Source: Chloroflexota bacterium (GTDB lineage: Bacteria > Chloroflexota > Limnocylindria > Limnocylindrales > CSP1-4). From it: DNA of 13,975 nucleotides. Positions 6,035 through 13,032 of the stretch are shown here, one piece after another (within the stretch, counting starts at the first letter, position 1; each line of letters opens with the position of its first letter). A program made the translations under genes and the position numbers. The notes beneath the pieces are model-generated. The model saw only the letters and a list, made by a program, of their open reading frames with translations. It was not told the origin of the DNA and did no database searches. The stretch spans positions 1 to 13,975 of the forward strand of contig JAJYXX010000411.1 in NCBI GenBank assembly GCA_021801545.1, given 5' to 3'.

Positions 6035-7327
6035 ATGGAACGCTACAGTCGCGGCCTGCGCGTGCAGGTGTTCTTCGGGGAGACCGACCAGGTCGGCCAT
6101 ACTCCGCGCTACCAGGCGATGCTCGAGTACCTGCGCCGGGAGGGGGCCGCCGGGGCGACCATCGAACGTGGGGTGGCCGGCTTCGGGGTGAACAGCAAGA
6201 TCCACACCGCGGCGGTCCTGCGGCTCTCGCTCGACCTGCCGATGGTGCTCACCTGGATCGATGCCCCCGGCCGCGTCGAGCGCCTCCTCCCCGGGCTGGC
6301 CGAACTGGCCGGTTCGGGGATCGTGACCGTCGAAGAGGTCGGCGTGGCGGCGTACGGCGGCCGGCGCCTGGAGCAGCTGCGGTTCGATCTCCAGGTTCGC
6401 GATGTCATGACGACGCCGGTCACCTCGGTCCGCGCGGACGCCACGCTGCGCGAGGCGGTCGAGCTGGTGACCGGCCAGGAGTTCCGGGCGCTGCCGGTCG
6501 TGGACGAGGCAGGCCGGCTGGTCGGGATGGTGACGAGCGGCGACTTCGTGGCGCGGGGCGGCCTCGGGGCGAGGCTCGACCTCCTCGCGGTCCTGTCCCG
6601 GGCGGCCCAGGGCGAGATCCTCGAGCGGCTCGATCCGGAGCGCCGCGTCCGCGACGTGATGAGCACCGGCGTCGTGACCGTGCGCGGTACGGACTCGGTC
6701 GCCACCGCGACCCACCGGATGGCCGAGGAGCGGGTCAAGCGGCTGCCGGTCGTTGACGACGAGGGCCGGCTGATCGGCATCCTGTCGCGCGCGGACGTGC
6801 TGCGGGCGGTTGGGGAGACGTTCCCGCGGGCGATCGAGGAGGGGACCGGCCACCCGGGCGCGCGGACGGTCGGTGAGGTGATGCGCCGGGACGGCCCGGT
6901 TGTGCGGGCCGATGCGGACCTCGCGACGCTCCTCGACGCCGTCGTCTCGACGCGGCTGAACCGGGCGATCGTCGTCGACGGGAACGATCGAGTGATCGGC
7001 GTCGTGAGCGATGCCGACGTCATCCGCTCGGTCGACCCCACGGCCGACAGCGGCGTGCTCGGGACGCTGATGCGGACGGCCGGCCGACCGGCGGCGAGCC
7101 GGGTCACGGCAGGCGAGCTCGTTTCGCGCCCGGCTCTCACGGCCGGGCCGGAGATGACGATCGCGGAGGCGTCGCGGCTGATGACCGAGAATCGCCGGAA
7201 GCTGATCTGCGTCGTCGATGGGGCGGGACGCCTGCTCGGGATCGCTGATCGGGCCGACCTGCTGCGCGCGGCTGGCGATGCGCTCCGCGACCTCGCGGCC
7301 GCCGCTGCCGAGGACGACGATGACTGA
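6035..7327 (+). CDS. DUF190 protein fused to four CBS domains
   Basis: A soluble 430-residue protein. Residues ~5-105 are a DUF190 domain (PII-like fold), seen in LRVQVFFGETDQV (8-20), GATIERGVAGFG (40-51), IHTAAVLRLSLDLP (56-69) and VTVEEVGV (97-104). Four CBS motifs follow: VRDVMTTPVTSV (121-132), VRDVMSTGVVTV (205-216), VGEVMRRDGPVV (279-290) and TAGELVSRPALT (358-369). Each is followed by the usual [LF]PVVD or similar strand and a G.[VL]S.[AG]D end, forming two Bateman modules. The tail is acidic (EDDDD). DUF190 genes are often next to crcB. CBS pairs normally bind adenine nucleotides, so an energy- or nucleotide-sensing regulator of the channel or antiporter is a fair guess, but the ligand is unknown. 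There are no transmembrane segments. Its stop lies inside the start region of the next gene. Confidence 0.88.
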   Translation: MERYSRGLRVQVFFGETDQVGHTPRYQAMLEYLRREGAAGATIERGVAGFGVNSKIHTAAVLRLSLDLPMVLTWIDAPGRVERLLPGLAELAGSGIVTVEEVGVAAYGGRRLEQLRFDLQVRDVMTTPVTSVRADATLREAVELVTGQEFRALPVVDEAGRLVGMVTSGDFVARGGLGARLDLLAVLSRAAQGEILERLDPERRVRDVMSTGVVTVRGTDSVATATHRMAEERVKRLPVVDDEGRLIGILSRADVLRAVGETFPRAIEEGTGHPGARTVGEVMRRDGPVVRADADLATLLDAVVSTRLNRAIVVDGNDRVIGVVSDADVIRSVDPTADSGVLGTLMRTAGRPAASRVTAGELVSRPALTAGPEMTIAEASRLMTENRRKLICVVDGAGRLLGIADRADLLRAAGDALRDLAAAAAEDDDD

Positions 7328-8005
7328 GGTCGGGGCGATGAGCGCGCCGACCTGCTGGCCGGGTCTGGCTGCCCGCTCTGCCGGCTGCGGGCCGATGCGT
7401 CCCGCCGGTATCTCGACTCGCTGCTCTGGGAGGGTGTCAACGACCCGGGATTCCGCGGCCGTCTCGTTGCCGGTCGCGGTTTCTGCCGGGCCCATGCCCG
7501 CGGTGTGCTCGCCGCCGATCGGCAGCAGACGGGCGGCTCGCTCGGGGCGGCGATCCTGCTCTCGACGGCCGTTCGTCAGCGCCTGGGGGAGCTGCGCGGG
7601 GTTGCCGCCGAGCGTCGCGGGCGGCGGTCAGCGGCGCGGGCCGCGGCCGCTCGGCCCGCCGACTGCCCGGTCTGCGAGCAGGTCGCCCACGCGCAGCAGG
7701 CGGCGATCTCGCGCCTGCTCGCCCGGCTCGACGATCCCCGCTGGCGGTCAACAGTGGCCCACGCCACGTTCTGCCTGGACGATCTGCTCGTCTTGTGGGC
7801 CGCCGCCGACCGACGTGTCAGCGCGGGCTGGCCGGAGGTCCTCGAGGCTCAGCTCAGGCAGATCGCCGACCTGGTCGCGCGGCTCGAGGCGTTCGCCCAC
7901 CACAGCAGCTACGACCGCCGGCACCTGCTGACCGACGAGGAACGGCGCGCGGCCGACGACGCAGCGCTCTTCCTGGGCGGGGACCCGGCCGAAGGAACGC
8001 CATGA
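7320..8005 (+). CDS. DUF6062-like protein with two Cys/His modules; 5' frameshift suspected
   Basis: The conserved frame is open from 7328, after the upstream gene's TGA, to the stop at 8005. It encodes CPLCRLRADASRRYLDSLLW, then EGVNDP and GFCRAHARGV, closely resembling DUF6062-type proteins. The Cys and His codons are at 7370, 7379, 7484 and 7493. A second module, CPVC (7664-7675) and FCLDD (7769-7783), follows, with Asp in place of the His. The only in-frame starts ahead of the first module are CTGs (7352, 7355). The ATG at 7320, overlapping the preceding stop, is in another frame. Adding one G to the GGGG run at 7332-7335 would join that ATG to the conserved frame (MTEVGGDERADLLAGSGCPLC). 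I therefore place the intended start at 7320 and suspect a frameshift or sequence error. The GTG at 7505 would lose the whole first module. Function is unknown; the four ligands suggest zinc binding. Confidence 0.65.
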
Positions 8006-8982
8006 TGACCGACGTGGAACATCCGTCGCTCCCGACCCCGACGAGCGGCGAGCGGTTCTGGAACCAGCTTCGCCGGGCTGTCGCCGCGGCGGTCGTCAGC
8101 GGCGAGGACGCGCTCCGGCTGCTCGCCGTGGCCCTCCTTGCCGACGGCCATGCCCTGATCGAAGACGTGCCCGGCACCGGCAAGACGACGCTCGCGCGCG
8201 CGTTCGCCCGAGCGCTCGGGCTGACGTTCGCCCGCGTCCAGGGGACCCCGGACCTCCTGCCGGGCGACGTCACCGGGAGCTCGGTCTACGAGGTCGGCGC
8301 CTTCCGGTTCGTGCCCGGCCCGATCTTCGCCAACGTCCTGCTCGTCGACGAGGTGAACCGGGCGACGCCGCGGACGCAGTCGGCGCTGCTCGAAGCGATG
8401 CAGGAGCACCAGGTTTCCGTCGACGGGGAGACCCACCGGCTGCCGGACCCGTTCCTCGTCCTGACGACGCAGAACCCGATCGAGCTCGAGGGGACGTTCG
8501 CCCTGCCGGAGGCGCAGCTCGATCGCTTCCTCGTCCAGGTCGGGATCGGCTACCCGACCGAGGAGGCCGAGCTGCGGATCGCGGCCCTCTACCAGCAGGG
8601 ACCGGACCCGATCGAGCGGGTGCCGACGGTGATCGGGGCCGACGAGCTCCGCCTGCTCAAGGCAGCCACCCGCGTCATCCCCGTGAGCGAGGACGTCAGC
8701 CGCTACATCGTGGGTCTGGTCCGGGCCTCGCGGATGCACCCCGACCTGCGCCTCGGGGCGAGCCCGCGGGCCAGCGTCGCCCTCTATCGCGCCAGCCAGG
8801 CGTGGGCGCTCCTGGCCGGCCGGGTGTTCGTCCTGCCCGACGACGTGGCCGCGGTCGCCCCGGCCGTGCTGGCCCACCGGATCCTCCTCGATGTCGATCG
8901 GGAACTGCGTGGGGCGACGGCGGAGCGGGTGATCGGCGAGCTGCTCGGGTCCGTGGCGTTGCCGATGCCTGATCTGCCATGA
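8002..8982 (+). CDS. MoxR-family AAA+ ATPase
   Basis: A 326-residue cytoplasmic AAA+ chaperone-like ATPase of the MoxR family. It shows Walker A PGTGKT (8170-8187), Walker B VLLVDEVNR (8335-8361) and the MoxR signatures QGTPDLLPGDVTG and RATPRTQSALLEAMQE. Sensor 1 is LTTQNPIE (8461-8484), followed by LPEAQLDRF with the arginine finger. The lid domain is in the last ~90 residues. I use ATG 8002, which overlaps the previous stop; AAGGA at 7992-7996 supports it or the adjacent in-frame ATG at 8005. MoxR proteins typically work with DUF58 and vWA-type partners to mature or insert cofactors or remodel envelope proteins; here the DUF58 gene overlaps by 4 nt. The client is unknown. Confidence 0.93.
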   Translation: MMTDVEHPSLPTPTSGERFWNQLRRAVAAAVVSGEDALRLLAVALLADGHALIEDVPGTGKTTLARAFARALGLTFARVQGTPDLLPGDVTGSSVYEVGAFRFVPGPIFANVLLVDEVNRATPRTQSALLEAMQEHQVSVDGETHRLPDPFLVLTTQNPIELEGTFALPEAQLDRFLVQVGIGYPTEEAELRIAALYQQGPDPIERVPTVIGADELRLLKAATRVIPVSEDVSRYIVGLVRASRMHPDLRLGASPRASVALYRASQAWALLAGRVFVLPDDVAAVAPAVLAHRILLDVDRELRGATAERVIGELLGSVALPMPDLP

Positions 8983-10211
8983 CGATCGTCGGGGCGACCG
9001 CGGCGCTCCTGCTGATCGCCGGCGCGCTCAGCGGTTCGCCTGGTCTCGTCCTGCTCGGGCTGCTCTCCCTGGCCACGACCGGGCTGTCGGGGCTCTGGAG
9101 CCGGCACGGCCTCGATCACGTGCGCTACGAGCGGCACCTCGGTCTCGACCGGGCGGTGTGGGGCGATCTGCTCGAGCTCGACCTCGCGGCCGAGAACGCG
9201 AAGCTCCTGCCGCTCGCTTGGCTCGACACGGACGACTACGCGACCGATGGGCTGGTGATCGTCGAGCGCCCGTTCGTCCCGAGCAACCGGCCCGGGCTCG
9301 GTGTCCTGGGCAACGTCTGGACGCTTGCCTCGTTCGAGCGCGTCGTCCGCCACTTCCACATCGCTGCAGCGCGGCGCGGGATCTACCGGTTCGAGACCGT
9401 CCGGCTCGCGGTCGCCGACCTGTTCGGCCGCGGCGTCGCCTCGGTCGAGCAGAGACAGCCCGCGACCCTGATCGTCCGGCCGCGGAGCGTCCCCGTTCAG
9501 AGCACGGGCGGGCACCTCGTGCCGCTCGGCTCGCGGCGGGCACGACAGGGCCTGCTGGAGGATCCGGCCCTGTTCGCCGGTATCCGTCCGTTCCAGCCCG
9601 GCGACCCACGCCGGAGGATCCACCAGCGGGCGAGCGCGCGGCTCGGTCGGCCGGTCAGCAAGCGGTTCGAGCCCTCGATCGCGAGGCACGTCCTCGTCGC
9701 CCTCGATGTCCAGACCCACCCCGGACCCCACTGGCTGCTCGCCTATGACGACGAGCTCGTCGAGAGCTTGGTCATGGCCGCTGCATCGCTCGTGCGGCGG
9801 CTCCTCGCCGATGGTGCCGCATGCGGTCTGGCGGCCAACGGCTGGACGTACAGCCTGGCCCGAACGGGGTTCGTGGCCCCACGCACCGGCGGTGACCAGC
9901 TCACGCGAATCGCCGACCTCCTCGGCCGGCTGAGCTCGACCGCCTCGGTGCCGTTCATGCGCCTGCTCGCGGGTCTGCCCAGCCGCCTCCCGAGCGGGTG
10001 CCTGGTGGTCACCCTGAGCAGCCGGGACCCGGCGACGTTCGCGCCCGCGGTCCGCCGGCTCCGCTCGAGTGGGTTCGAGGTCCGCCACATCGCGCTCGGC
10101 CCGGATGGAGCCGCCTGGGTCGCCCGGGCGCGCCGGCTCGGGATCGACGCGACGCTCGGACGGCTCGAGCCCGACTGGCGAACAAGCGATGCGCTCACGC
10201 TTGCCGGCTGA
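8979..10211 (+). CDS. DUF58 domain protein, MoxR partner
   Basis: A 410-residue protein with an N-terminal hydrophobic hairpin (about residues 5-37) that should anchor it in the membrane. A beta-rich region (50-190) follows, then the DUF58 signature at 199-220: FAGIRPFQPGDPRRRIH, then RASA. The usual motif is IHWKASAR; here Trp is replaced by Gln (IHQRASAR). The segment after it (HVLVALDVQTHPGP onward) has the start of a vWA-like fold, with DVQT in place of the usual DxSxS metal-site motif, so metal binding is doubtful. The ATG overlaps the moxR stop, indicating coupled translation. The role is inferred from the MoxR-DUF58 pairing. Confidence 0.88.
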   Translation: MTIVGATAALLLIAGALSGSPGLVLLGLLSLATTGLSGLWSRHGLDHVRYERHLGLDRAVWGDLLELDLAAENAKLLPLAWLDTDDYATDGLVIVERPFVPSNRPGLGVLGNVWTLASFERVVRHFHIAAARRGIYRFETVRLAVADLFGRGVASVEQRQPATLIVRPRSVPVQSTGGHLVPLGSRRARQGLLEDPALFAGIRPFQPGDPRRRIHQRASARLGRPVSKRFEPSIARHVLVALDVQTHPGPHWLLAYDDELVESLVMAAASLVRRLLADGAACGLAANGWTYSLARTGFVAPRTGGDQLTRIADLLGRLSSTASVPFMRLLAGLPSRLPSGCLVVTLSSRDPATFAPAVRRLRSSGFEVRHIALGPDGAAWVARARRLGIDATLGRLEPDWRTSDALTLAG

Positions 10212-11550
10212 GCTGGCGGACCGGCTGCTCTCGGCGCTCCCGGCGATGGCGACAGCGATCGCCGAGGGGGCCTGGCTGGCGGTCGTCTACGCCGCGACGT
10301 CGCTGGGGTTGCACGATCCGCTCGAGCTCGGCCTCTGGTCCTTCGCGATCGCTGCCGGAGCGGGACTCCTCGTCGCCCGTCGCGGTCCGCCCGATCGGGT
10401 GGCGACGCTCGTGGCCGCGGCGGCGGTGCTCGGCGGGGCGGCCGGGTGGCTCCTCGACGAGCGCGCCCGTTCGCTCCTCGGGCAGGGTGCGGCCGGGGTC
10501 GCGCTGGCGACCCATCCCGCCGGCTGGCTGCTCGGGGTCGCCGTCTGGCGCGGCGCGCGCCACCCCGACCCGGCGAGCGACGACCTGGTGGTCGGGTCGC
10601 TCCTGAGGTGGGGGATCGCCGGCCTGGCGCTGCCGTGGCTCGTCGGCTGGAACCTCGGCGCCAGTCGCGCGTCGTTCGCCGCGGAGGCGCTGCCGGCGAC
10701 GCTAGCCTTCGTGGCCGCCGGCCTCGTCGCGGTCGGGCTCACCAGGCTCGACGCGCTCGGTCGGGCGACCGAGCTCAACTGGCGCCGCAATCGCGCCTGG
10801 CTGGCGCTCCTCATTGGCGCCGTCGCGCTCGTCGTCGTGATCGGCCTGCCGTCGGCGCTCCTCCTCGGCGCCTCGAGCGAGGTCCTGGTCCGCGTGCTGC
10901 TCGGGCCGCTCGTCGGCGCCGGCGAGGCCGGGCTCGGCGAGATCGCGGCCGGGCTCGGCGGACCCGGCATACCCACGAACCCACCGGTCATGCCCCCGGG
11001 CCAGACGCCCGGGCCAGCGGGGCCGATCGGTCCGGTCGTCCCCTCGTGGGTCGGGCCTGCCCTCTCGCTCGCACTCCTCGTGCTCGCCACGAGCGCGGTC
11101 GTTCTCGCCCGGCGACGCCTCGGGCACGTGCGCCCGACGGTGCCGCCGCCGTTGCGGCTGCCGCGCTTCGAGGAGCGGCGCTTCCTGCGGCCGGCGGCCG
11201 CGATCCGGCTGCCGAGCCTGCACCTGCCTCGTCTGCGGCTCGGCGGTGCGTCCCGGCCTTCCAGCGCGAGCGAGGCATACCTGCGCCTGATCGCCGAGCT
11301 CGACGCCCCCGGCCTGGTTCGCGTCCCGACCGAGACGCCGGCTGCCCACGCCCGGCGTCTCCGGACGAACGGCGCCGGTGCGCTCGTCCTCGACCTGCTG
11401 GCGGCAGACTTCGAACTCGAGCACTACGGTGGGGTTCGCCTCTCCCCGGCCGAGGTCCGGCGGGCGATCTCCCGCTCGCTCCGGTTACGCCGCCTGCTCC
11501 GAGCGGTCCGCTCGTTCCGGGCGGCGGAGCAGGGCGCCGGACGGGGGTGA
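10189..11550 (+). CDS. Multi-pass membrane protein with C-terminal DUF4129 domain
   Basis: A 453-residue protein. The first ~255 residues form several transmembrane helices, for example EGAWLAVVYAATSLGL, LWSFAIAAGAGLLVA and LALLIGAVALVVVIGLPSAL. A Pro/Gly linker (~258-286) and one more helix (WVGPALSLALLVLATSAVVL) follow, then a basic stretch and a cytosolic DUF4129-like domain. That domain starts at YLRLIAEL (from Y364), with ETP at 382-384 and a helical end. In many genomes DUF4129 is the C-terminal part of a transglutaminase-like protein encoded beside MoxR and DUF58. Here no transglutaminase Cys-His-Asp domain is seen. The ATG at 10189 overlaps the DUF58 gene by 23 nt and has a weak Shine-Dalgarno. 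The frame is open upstream to 10069, but that part is shadow sequence of DUF58. Confidence 0.78.
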   Translation: MRSRLPAELADRLLSALPAMATAIAEGAWLAVVYAATSLGLHDPLELGLWSFAIAAGAGLLVARRGPPDRVATLVAAAAVLGGAAGWLLDERARSLLGQGAAGVALATHPAGWLLGVAVWRGARHPDPASDDLVVGSLLRWGIAGLALPWLVGWNLGASRASFAAEALPATLAFVAAGLVAVGLTRLDALGRATELNWRRNRAWLALLIGAVALVVVIGLPSALLLGASSEVLVRVLLGPLVGAGEAGLGEIAAGLGGPGIPTNPPVMPPGQTPGPAGPIGPVVPSWVGPALSLALLVLATSAVVLARRRLGHVRPTVPPPLRLPRFEERRFLRPAAAIRLPSLHLPRLRLGGASRPSSASEAYLRLIAELDAPGLVRVPTETPAAHARRLRTNGAGALVLDLLAADFELEHYGGVRLSPAEVRRAISRSLRLRRLLRAVRSFRAAEQGAGRG

Positions 11551-11553
11551 GCG

Positions 11554-13032
11554 ATGGCCGTCGAGACGGAGGGTGCGCCGAGCGTGACCGGTGAGCCGAC
11601 GAGCGCAGTCTCGCCCCCGGCGGGCTGCGTCGTCTGCGCGTTCGTCGGTTCCTCGCTGGAGCGGCGGATGTTCTTCCTCTTCGCGGAGGGGCTCGGCGAA
11701 TCGTGGTTCGTCGACGAGATGGGCCGCGGCGGGTTCTGCCTCCGCCACGCCCGTCACGTGGGGCGTGAGGGCGGATCGCGTCTGACCGGTGCCTACCGCC
11801 ACGTCGTGGCCGGCTGGCGCGGCCGGCTCGGGCGGGACGAGGCGGCACGCGAGCCCTTGCCGGCGCTCGGCTGCCCGCTGTGCGAGACCGAGACATGGGC
11901 CGAAGGACATGCGCTCTGGCTGCTCGCCGGGCCAGACCACAGCCGGGCCGCCGCGGCGCTCGGTGCCGTCGAGCCGCTCTGCCTCGCCCATCTCGACCGG
12001 CTCCTCGACCTCGAGGGCCGCCGGCAGGTGCCGGAGATCCGGGCCCGGCTCGTCGCGTTGCTCGAGCGGGCGACGACGGCCCGCCTCGGGCTCGAGGAGC
12101 AGCTGACGCTGCTGATCGGGCCGGACCCGGACCAGGCGATCCGCACGGCGGGGCTGGGTGGCCTTGCGGCGCCACCGGATACTCCGTCGACCTCCTGGTC
12201 GGATGGCCTCCTCTCCGTCGAAGGGTTTCTGGCCGAGCTCGAGATCGGTCGCTGTCCGGCCTGCACGGGATCGGCCGCCCTCGTTCGCCGGCTTCTCGGC
12301 TGGCTCGCCGGCCCGGACCTGCGCGCCGAGGACCGCCGCGAGCTCGAGCACCTGTGCGCCGGCCATCTCCGCGATGGGCTCGCGATCGCCCCGCTGGCCG
12401 CCGAGCGTGCCCTGGCAGCGACGCTCGGGCGGTGGGTCGGGCTCGTCGAGCGGCTGCCGACGGCGGCGCAACTCCCCCCGCCGACGCTCGCGGAGCGGGC
12501 CCGCCGATTCGGCCAGCACGACCGCGAGGAGCGCGCCCGGCGCCCGGAGCGACCCGGCCCGCTGGCTGCAGCCGGCGCTGCCGTCGGTTATGTCGCCTGG
12601 CCGGGGGCGATCATCGAGGAGCTGGTGGCCCGGGCCCGTGCCCAACGGACGCACCCCTGCGTCGCCTGCAACGTCATGATCGGCGCCTCTGGGCGCACGC
12701 TCGACCTCGCCGACGCGCTCCTGGTAGCTGAGCCCGCCGCGGCGCGCTACCGCGCGAGTCCCGGCTTCTGCCTCGGGCACGCGGCGCGCGCGGTCGCGGT
12801 ACTCGGAACGCAGGCACGCTTCACGGTGCACGCCACCGCGCGGGCGCGGATCGCGCGCCAGCTCTGGGAGCTCGACGAAGGCCTGCGCAAGTCGTCGTGG
12901 TCGATCCGCTACGAACCGCGGGGCCCGGAGACGCGCGCCTGGATCGACGCGCTCGTGCTCGTGCTCGGTGAGCAGGTGCGATCGACCGACCTGCTCACGC
13001 CCGAGCCGCGGGGACGGGTACCCGCCGCATGA
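11554..13032 (+). CDS. Protein with four CxxC-x(30-33)-CxxH modules, function unknown
   Basis: A 492-residue soluble protein with no signal peptide. It contains four repeats of one Cys/His module. The ligand sets are C25/C28/C62/H65, C107/C110/C143/H146, C234/C237/C268/H271 and C369/C372/C406/H409. The intervals between the second and third Cys are 33, 32, 30 and 33 residues. The end of each module reads [FL]CxxH[AL], as in FCLRHA and FCLGHA. This is the arrangement seen in DUF6062-like proteins and in the gene at 7320. Each module is helical and Leu/Arg-rich between the ligands. Four zinc sites are the simplest reading; redox or Fe-S roles are not excluded. The gene starts 3 nt after the DUF4129 gene (GGGGG 6 nt before the ATG) and overlaps the next gene by 4 nt, so it belongs to the MoxR cluster. 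I know no assigned function. Confidence 0.85.
   Translation: MAVETEGAPSVTGEPTSAVSPPAGCVVCAFVGSSLERRMFFLFAEGLGESWFVDEMGRGGFCLRHARHVGREGGSRLTGAYRHVVAGWRGRLGRDEAAREPLPALGCPLCETETWAEGHALWLLAGPDHSRAAAALGAVEPLCLAHLDRLLDLEGRRQVPEIRARLVALLERATTARLGLEEQLTLLIGPDPDQAIRTAGLGGLAAPPDTPSTSWSDGLLSVEGFLAELEIGRCPACTGSAALVRRLLGWLAGPDLRAEDRRELEHLCAGHLRDGLAIAPLAAERALAATLGRWVGLVERLPTAAQLPPPTLAERARRFGQHDREERARRPERPGPLAAAGAAVGYVAWPGAIIEELVARARAQRTHPCVACNVMIGASGRTLDLADALLVAEPAAARYRASPGFCLGHAARAVAVLGTQARFTVHATARARIARQLWELDEGLRKSSWSIRYEPRGPETRAWIDALVLVLGEQVRSTDLLTPEPRGRVPAA

Noticed and set aside
6029..7495. Two overlapping - strand open frames opposite the DUF190-CBS gene
   Set aside because: Both are antisense to unmistakable CBS repeats. 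They are Arg/Ser/Asp-rich and have no plausible start signals.
7505..7507. GTG as the start of the DUF6062-like gene
   Set aside because: It would remove the conserved CPLC...FCRAH module encoded just upstream in the same frame.
8784..10088. - strand open frame opposite moxR and the DUF58 gene
   Set aside because: Antisense to two conserved genes, with low-complexity translation.
11485..12831. - strand open frame opposite the four-module Cys/His gene
   Set aside because: The + strand frame has regularly spaced Cys/His motifs, upstream coupling and a Shine-Dalgarno; the - frame has none of these.
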